Origin: Gimesia chilikensis
GTDB taxonomy: Bacteria; Planctomycetota; Planctomycetia; Planctomycetales; Planctomycetaceae
Assembly: GCF_008329715.1 (NCBI RefSeq)
Contig: NZ_VTSR01000005.1
Location: 62,001-126,000 of the forward strand
Direction of reading: 5' to 3'
Length of the DNA stretch: 64,000 nt
Shown: positions 59,401-64,000 of the stretch, one piece after another
How the letters are laid out: every line of letters starts with the position of its first letter
How positions within the stretch are numbered: the stretch's first letter is position 1
Program-made: the position numbers and the translations under genes
Notes under the pieces: generated by a model
Told to the model about the DNA's origin: nothing
Database searches by the model: none
The model's input: the letters and a program-made list of their open reading frames with translations, nothing else

Positions 59401-62400
59401 CCTCGGAATTCTGTACTGCAATCAAACGGCCGGAAGCGTCGTACTGATAGCTGGTTTGCCCGTGGAAGGAATCATTGAGTTCAATCAGTCGACCGCGCTG
59501 ATCGTAGCGGAGGGCCGTCAATTGTCCTGACCAGAGATCGACAACCCGCACCAGTCGGTCATCAGCATCGTATTCATAACGCAGGGACCCTGAACCGGAG
59601 GTCATCTCGACCAGACGATCACGTTCGTCATAGCGATACTTGACAGCGGGGTCGCTGCTCCGTTGATCCGAGACCAGCCGACCGGCGGCATCATAGACCA
59701 GGTTACGAGAGGTGCCATCGGGGAAAGTCATTTTCGAGAGCTGCTGCAGCTGGTTAAATTCATAGCCGAAACTCCGTCCCAGCGGATCGGTGGCTTTCGT
59801 CATCCGACCAACAGGATTGAACTCGAACTGGTATTTCTGACCTCCCGGCAGAGTCATGGATTCAGGCTGCCCTGCCCGGTTATAGCTGAACAGCAGCTTG
59901 CCTCGTTCACCCGGATAGCTGACAACACGAAGGTTACCAGCACTATCATGGGCATAACGCGTGGTCTGTCCCAGGGCATTGATATGGGATGTCATCTGTC
60001 CCCCTGGACCATACTGAAAGGAAGTGGTCTGCCCCAAGGCGTCTGTCTGACGACGCAACTGCCCCCGCGTAGTGAACTCCAGAGATTCCGTAGCACCATT
60101 CGGTTCACGAAGTGTTTTCTTAAGCCCCTTGTCGGAGGTCATTAACTGCAGCGTCTCTGTTCCATCGAAGGTCATTTGCTGCAGGTCCCCCTGGTTGTCA
60201 TACGCAAAGGCCACCGATTCTCCATCAGAACTCTGGATGCCGGTGAGATTATTCCGGGCATCATAGTCATATCGAGAACTGACGCCATGGGCGTCAATGA
60301 ATTCCTGGATCAGGCCTTGGGCATTATAGCGAATATCAACTTTCCCCAGTTGATCAGAAACAGATGCCAGGCGATCGCTCTGCCCGTCATAGGAGTATTG
60401 TTCCCGGGTCTGATCAAAACGGGTTTTGATGATGAGCCGGCCCTGTGGGTCGTAAGCGAATGTCATCTGTGACTGATCAGGACGGACATGTCGAACAAGA
60501 CGACCAGCAGGATCGTAATACTTCTTAGAAACATTGTGTTCGAAGTCGGTGATCTCCACTGATTGATTCTGGTCATTAAATTTCCAGGTGAGCGTAGCTG
60601 CGGCCAGGGCCGTTGGTTGAGTGGGTGGGGCTGGTGAAACCGGCGGGGGAGTCAGATCTGGCTGTGGTACCGGGTCCACTGCGGGAGGAGATGGCTGTGG
60701 TGACACTGGAGGTGCTGGCTTGACCTGTTGCTTGTGATCAAACTCGAATGAGTTAAACAGTGTTGCCAGCTCGGGAGAAGGTTCATCCAGACGGGCCGAT
60801 CCCGTTTTGATGACGTTAATTACATGTCGCCTGTTGTTTGTGACAAATGAGATGCGGAAGATGGCACTTTTTCGTCCGGGCAGGTAATAGCCAACGCGTG
60901 CTGCAGGGACACTGACGAGTTGATAGAAACGCGCCCCTACAGTGGGTGCGATCTGCGGATTCTGTTTAACTTCCTGTTCCTTCTCTTTGACGAACTGCTT
61001 GAGTGCCGCCTGGGCGTCTGTAACCGCTTCGTGTCCTTTCCAGCAGATGAGAACTAACGAACGATCCCGGTTGACTACCGTATCGAAGGTCTCATCAGCG
61101 ACTGTATTCCGTCTGTTTTCTTCCACATGCCAGCCGGGAGGTAACCGGAAGCGATAGTCATTTTCACCATGCTGATAAAATATTCCGTTTGGGTCGGTCG
61201 CTGGTACCAGTCGCGTTGCCTTGAGTTTAATACCGCGGATTTCGGTAATCCCTCTCCCGCCGGTTTCCTGATTTTGTGCCCAGGTTTCCGGCTGACTGTC
61301 GAGTACCGTATAGGTCCCCTTAATCAGCAAAACATCGGGCATACACTCCCAGATCGCATTATTGACTTGTCCTCCGTTACGGGCGGCGCGAGTCTGCCAG
61401 GGGCCATACGTGGTGCCATTTTCGTGTTTCAGCGCAATGGTACCAGGCGTTCCTTGATTATTCTGAGTCCAATGATAATTCATCATGTAGGTAAGTCGGA
61501 TCGGCGTTTTCAGTGTGAACTGTGTTGACCGGGTGGGCTGCGGTAGAACGCCTTGATCATTGGCGTTGTAAAAAATCGTTTCTTCTTTCGTCTCTTCCAG
61601 CTGCGGCTGTGCGACAGGTTCCGGCACAGGGCTCGGTTCGGGCAGTGAGCGCGAAGGCTCAGGGATCGCTGGAACAGGCTCCGGTTGCGCGGGCTCCGTG
61701 ATTTGCGGGGGCGTTACTTCTCCCGGAAGAGTCACTACCATTTCACGGCTGGTCTTTGACTGACGAAACGCAAACGAGGAGCGTTTCAGGCCAGGCCCCT
61801 TCAGTTCCAGCAGATGCCCCTGAGAGTCCCAGGCCAGAGCGAGCCGACTGCCGTTGCGGAATCGCACTTCGGAGAGCTGGCCGGCCGTATTAAAGCGATA
61901 GCTCTCGGAGGTGCGATCGAAGTGATTCACCTGTTGGAGATGTCCCGCAGAATCATATTGGTACTGTGAGGTGCGACCGGTATTGTCGGTCAATTGCTCA
62001 ACCATCCCTTGCGAATTACTTTTGACCTCGAATATCGGCTTATTGCCAGAAAGAATCTGGGTCAGCAGTTGCCCCTGGTATTGGAAAGAGAAGGTCGTCC
62101 CCAGTTTCTGCCAGCTGCTGAGCTGTCCGCTGGCGTTAAAATTCCATGTACCTACTGCAGTGCTGAAAAGAGATGACCCATCAGCGACTTTCGTCAGGTT
62201 GGCTGTGGAAGACTGCAGCGGTTTGAAAATATCGGGGTTCGCTGGATCGGTCTGAAACCGGTAAGGAACACCACCGACACTGACCGTGGTGATCTTATTT
62301 TTTCCCACGCTCAACGCGGCATCAAGACTGCTGTGCCATCCCAGGCCAAAGCGACCGCGAAATCGGGAATCGCTGGCATAGAGACGTTCGATGCGGAGTT

Positions 62401-62650
62401 CAGTTGTCTCAACGGGAATGACGAAATCGATATTGGGCAGGCAGTAATTTCCCCGACCAGTCTGAACATAACCACGCTCAGGCGAATGCACATAGACATT
62501 CGCAGCCAAGTCATCGCGTTCCGACAACCAGGCATACTGGAGTACTTTTTCGGGTGTCCATTCAAAGACATTCCGAGGCGCCTGCGCCAGAGCAAGAGTA
62601 GGAATAAACAGGAGAAACAACAACGCAAATACGAATCGCTGGAAACGCAT
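56498..62650 (-). CDS. Secreted giant RHS/YD-repeat protein with an inserted two-domain module
   Basis: A 2050-residue protein. A signal peptide ends LALA near 22. Residues about 45-115 match the DUF6531-type N-terminal RHS region (YASDSRFRGRFGLGWHSSLD). YD repeats run from about 190 to 300 and from 685 to 1600, forming the expected beta cocoon. Between them, two proline-rich linkers (about 313-350 and 645-683) bracket a foreign module: a beta domain with NYHW, GPW and YTVLDSQPETW, then a PsbP/DUF1795-like domain (FRLPPGWHVEEN near 500). The RHS core (TGLYHYRSRWYDAALSLFISAD near 1610) precedes a 390-residue tail with a glycine-rich hydrophobic stretch near 1800-1845. No immunity gene adjoins it. 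Confidence 0.85.
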   Translation of the reverse strand: MRFQRFVFALLFLLFIPTLALAQAPRNVFEWTPEKVLQYAWLSERDDLAANVYVHSPERGYVQTGRGNYCLPNIDFVIPVETTELRIERLYASDSRFRGRFGLGWHSSLDAALSVGKNKITTVSVGGVPYRFQTDPANPDIFKPLQSSTANLTKVADGSSLFSTAVGTWNFNASGQLSSWQKLGTTFSFQYQGQLLTQILSGNKPIFEVKSNSQGMVEQLTDNTGRTSQYQYDSAGHLQQVNHFDRTSESYRFNTAGQLSEVRFRNGSRLALAWDSQGHLLELKGPGLKRSSFAFRQSKTSREMVVTLPGEVTPPQITEPAQPEPVPAIPEPSRSLPEPSPVPEPVAQPQLEETKEETIFYNANDQGVLPQPTRSTQFTLKTPIRLTYMMNYHWTQNNQGTPGTIALKHENGTTYGPWQTRAARNGGQVNNAIWECMPDVLLIKGTYTVLDSQPETWAQNQETGGRGITEIRGIKLKATRLVPATDPNGIFYQHGENDYRFRLPPGWHVEENRRNTVADETFDTVVNRDRSLVLICWKGHEAVTDAQAALKQFVKEKEQEVKQNPQIAPTVGARFYQLVSVPAARVGYYLPGRKSAIFRISFVTNNRRHVINVIKTGSARLDEPSPELATLFNSFEFDHKQQVKPAPPVSPQPSPPAVDPVPQPDLTPPPVSPAPPTQPTALAAATLTWKFNDQNQSVEITDFEHNVSKKYYDPAGRLVRHVRPDQSQMTFAYDPQGRLIIKTRFDQTREQYSYDGQSDRLASVSDQLGKVDIRYNAQGLIQEFIDAHGVSSRYDYDARNNLTGIQSSDGESVAFAYDNQGDLQQMTFDGTETLQLMTSDKGLKKTLREPNGATESLEFTTRGQLRRQTDALGQTTSFQYGPGGQMTSHINALGQTTRYAHDSAGNLRVVSYPGERGKLLFSYNRAGQPESMTLPGGQKYQFEFNPVGRMTKATDPLGRSFGYEFNQLQQLSKMTFPDGTSRNLVYDAAGRLVSDQRSSDPAVKYRYDERDRLVEMTSGSGSLRYEYDADDRLVRVVDLWSGQLTALRYDQRGRLIELNDSFHGQTSYQYDASGRLIAVQNSEGQQAEFAYKDTELPTELRQIGGETVRFEYDLAGQLKRDDSTVTGIRRYDYDALNRPKEIISPTRGARRYEYDIAGNLSLVQTGQSEYRYEYDTADNLKVINSPGGGQTRFEYDDVGRVLSRTNALGQRRQYRWNTADQLEELTREDGKRLSYKYDKTRQPVEIKEGETVIRSHEYNSQGLPVTSAVKDEAYRFLYDRGGKLLEVRNDTQHTAVGYTYGNGERVSSVLLPEGKSINYRYDQQARLTGVTGPSGAEVGIEYDEFGRRQTLITGQSARIAYTYHPNGLLQRIECRQNSGKVIYQATYDYDSAGRIIRAVLQGNTFSYAYDNQGRLSETVYPDGRRESYEYDLAGNLKKRDNQERKFNALNQLLSTGETSLQYSTTGNLISRANQQGTTRYDYDALDLLQRVDLQGSKSIEYAYDPDGLLASRNDGGKSTQFLQDRKNIVGELIDGKLDRVYLNGENLDQRFGQVIGKEQYYFITAPDHSVLAVINQKGELVNSYNYSPCGEVNVIEEQVPNRFYAKGRYLDRETGLYHYRSRWYDAALSLFISADTESGTLEDPITQNAYLYLNGEPVNQFDPEGTTGIPAPGSAGAIWLENLPSQPFNPTPPPMVMPRMPVNQWIPPGMRHPFEQMEAARQAAWAAPVESGGTAAMNAEQQAAFQSLKSSGLPSRMTRFGKLRILGSKAAPWLGRGLIIYGVYNSAKNIYNAKDRVDQTKREVSVWGAVWLGAKLGGAWGATAGGIGAVPGSIIGAITGYLGSKLVTDPEILFDDDPPLTGVNLIYSIPIQSKEGEKPKTVLMEFMLTGEEQKMAAKVTLHLPLNAEERADFKKHFGLDSKLTFFAEKGEDGSYVIADERLKEIVSKFYKAVTSMAVAMGMGFAEGFKGFGGIAPGGGGRPSKEETQKKIEETIAGIRVTVHEAEIWIKPGQKGVTGDIRLDVEVEIPGQKGSRKSVDGSFAGKIAIPK

Positions 62651-62859
62651 GGCAGTTAATCCTCAGGTGTCAGAATGGCCTCATGAAAAGTGCACCGCAG
62701 CATAGGCAAACCGCATTCCATGGCGACTTCAGAGCCTGGCGGGTAACGATAAATCACACTAAAACATCCGATTATTATCAGTTACACATATCGAGTGGTC
62801 AAGCAGCAGAACCACTGCTTTCCAATAGGGATTTTCCCGATGTACGGGCTAACCGCGAT
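62651..62859. other. Short intergenic region between the sulfatase and the RHS gene
   Basis: About 210 bp, AT-rich, between two minus-strand genes. The RHS promoter should lie here, but no good -35/-10 pair or terminator was identified. Confidence 0.4.
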
Positions 62860-64000
62860 TTACTGACGGTTCACTTTGAAAGTCGGATTCGGAACAGGCA
62901 TCTGGGCTCCCACCTGTTTGAGGTGAGTCTGCAGCCGCTGGTTGAGGCGAGCGGTCAACTCTGGCTGTTCGGCTGACAGATCCCGCGCTTCGCCCTGATC
63001 ATCAGCCAGGTTGTAAAGTTCGTTGCGATCGTCTTCGTAGTAATGGATCAGCTTATGATCGCCGACACGGACGGCACTGTAAGGGACCCCGATAAAGACG
63101 TTGTAATGCGGGTAGTGCCAGTAGAGAGCATCGCGGTTGAGTGCAGCCTGCGGATCTTTGAGAACGGGAACCAGCGAGATGCCATCCACGTTTTGATTGT
63201 GGGCGGCGTTTCCCTGAACGCCGGTGATTTCAAGAATGGTGGGATAGAAGTCCATCGTGATCGTGGGGGTCTGGCAGACAGTGCCGGGACGAGTGACACC
63301 AGGCCAGAGGACGATCGCAGGCACACGGGTTCCCCCTTCCCAGTGCTGGCCTTTTTCACCTCGCAGGGGAAGGTTGCTGCTGGTCTTGCGACAGACGCCG
63401 CCATTGTCAGAAGTGAAGACGATCAACGTACGATCTGCGATGCCGCTCTGTTCCAGTTGAGCGCGGACACGACCGACGGCTGCATCGACGGAGTGGACCA
63501 TGGCTGCATACTCGGGGTTATGATGATACTTGCCACGAGGCTGCTGTTTGAATTTCTGCACCAGGTCGGGTCGCCCCTGTATCGGCGCATGTACCGAATA
63601 GAAGGCAAAGTAGAGGAAGAAGGGATTATCCTGCTGCTCACGGATGAGTGTCACTGCCTCGTCGGTGAGCCGATCGGTGAGATAGCGTCCCGCGCGCTGT
63701 TCCTCGGTCAGTCGACTGTCCCACTTCAATGCATCACCGCCGTAGGGAAAGTGATAGCTGCGGGGCAGTCCCCGGTTCGTACCGCTGATGTTAACATCAA
63801 AGCCATGATCTTCGGGCAGGTTGCCTGGCCCGCCGAGATGCCATTTGCCGACATGCAGAGTTTTGTACCCGGTCCCGTGTAGCGCTTCAGGAAGCGTGGT
63901 GTATTTCTGTGCGAGGTGCTGCTGCCACTCGGGTGGTTTGAGTGGAAAGTCGCGGTACTGCTTCGCCCAGCCGGGAATCCAATCGGTCAGGTGAGTGCGG
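62860..64000 (-). CDS. Secreted-type sulfatase, N-terminus beyond the window
   Basis: The frame stays open from the window edge at 64000 down to the stop at 62860, giving at least 380 residues. The methionine at 63729 is internal, because the upstream codons read HVGKWHLGG and continue in frame. HVGKWHLGG and IVFTSDNGG near the middle are conserved sulfatase motifs binding sulfate and Ca2+. The C-x-P-S-R formylglycine site should lie outside the window. The C-terminus has the usual DHKLIHYYEDDRNELYNLADD strand. It is a different subfamily from the sulfatase at 47.4-49.0 kb. Confidence 0.9.
   Translation of the reverse strand, partial: RTHLTDWIPGWAKQYRDFPLKPPEWQQHLAQKYTTLPEALHGTGYKTLHVGKWHLGGPGNLPEDHGFDVNISGTNRGLPRSYHFPYGGDALKWDSRLTEEQRAGRYLTDRLTDEAVTLIREQQDNPFFLYFAFYSVHAPIQGRPDLVQKFKQQPRGKYHHNPEYAAMVHSVDAAVGRVRAQLEQSGIADRTLIVFTSDNGGVCRKTSSNLPLRGEKGQHWEGGTRVPAIVLWPGVTRPGTVCQTPTITMDFYPTILEITGVQGNAAHNQNVDGISLVPVLKDPQAALNRDALYWHYPHYNVFIGVPYSAVRVGDHKLIHYYEDDRNELYNLADDQGEARDLSAEQPELTARLNQRLQTHLKQVGAQMPVPNPTFKVNRQ

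Overview
The window looks like chromosome from a marine-type planctomycete (Planctomycetaceae, Gimesia/Rubinisphaera-like). The lineage call is inference. It rests on four tandem DUF1559 pseudopilins (a family hugely expanded in Planctomycetes), two secreted sulfatases, very large pseudopilins, a multihaem cytochrome fused to HEAT/TPR repeats, and many monocistronic or short operons on a moderate-GC background. I saw no tRNA, rRNA, CRISPR array, insertion sequence or prophage.

Layout. 1-4.4 kb: the tail of a transglutaminase-type protein, the ribosome-associated GTPase HflX, and a secreted octahaem cytochrome with HEAT and TPR repeats. 4.4-7.5 kb: parB without an adjacent parA, a perfect 16-bp parS palindrome just upstream of it, and a second parS inside the neighbouring GT39 glycosyltransferase gene, so the window is probably near the replication origin. 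7.7-10.4 kb: a small TPR protein, a lipoprotein and a tandem clpP pair.

10.8-33.2 kb, all on the minus strand, is the centrepiece: a type II secretion / type IV pilus-like machine. In transcription order it has a GspE-type ATPase, PilT, a second GspE-type ATPase, GspF, then pseudopilins in the classical order G-(extra)-H-I-J-K, and finally four DUF1559 pseudopilins. The K-like protein is about 1560 residues, several times the usual size. The secretin, the inner-membrane L/M/C parts and the prepilin peptidase are not here. A TTGACA-type promoter precedes the first ATPase gene.

33.6-39.6 kb: a minus-strand operon running D-2-hydroxyacid dehydrogenase/Fe-S fusion - moaD - moaE - moaA - cysteine desulfurase, i.e. 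molybdopterin synthesis next to a possible sulfur donor. 39.9-46.5 kb: a secreted esterase, a small secreted protein, MazG, an ornithine-cyclodeaminase-family enzyme, a double GNAT protein and a split transketolase. 47-52.5 kb: a ZAS-like zinc protein, a sulfatase, a stand-alone LON N-domain protein, endonuclease III and dCTP deaminase. 51.5-54.4 kb: both subunits of a 2-oxoacid:ferredoxin oxidoreductase. 55.2-64 kb: a winged-helix methyltransferase, a 2050-residue secreted RHS/YD-repeat protein with a foreign two-domain module spliced into the repeats, and a second sulfatase cut by the window edge.

Function assignments come from reading motifs by eye. No database search was run, so names of less conserved proteins are tentative.
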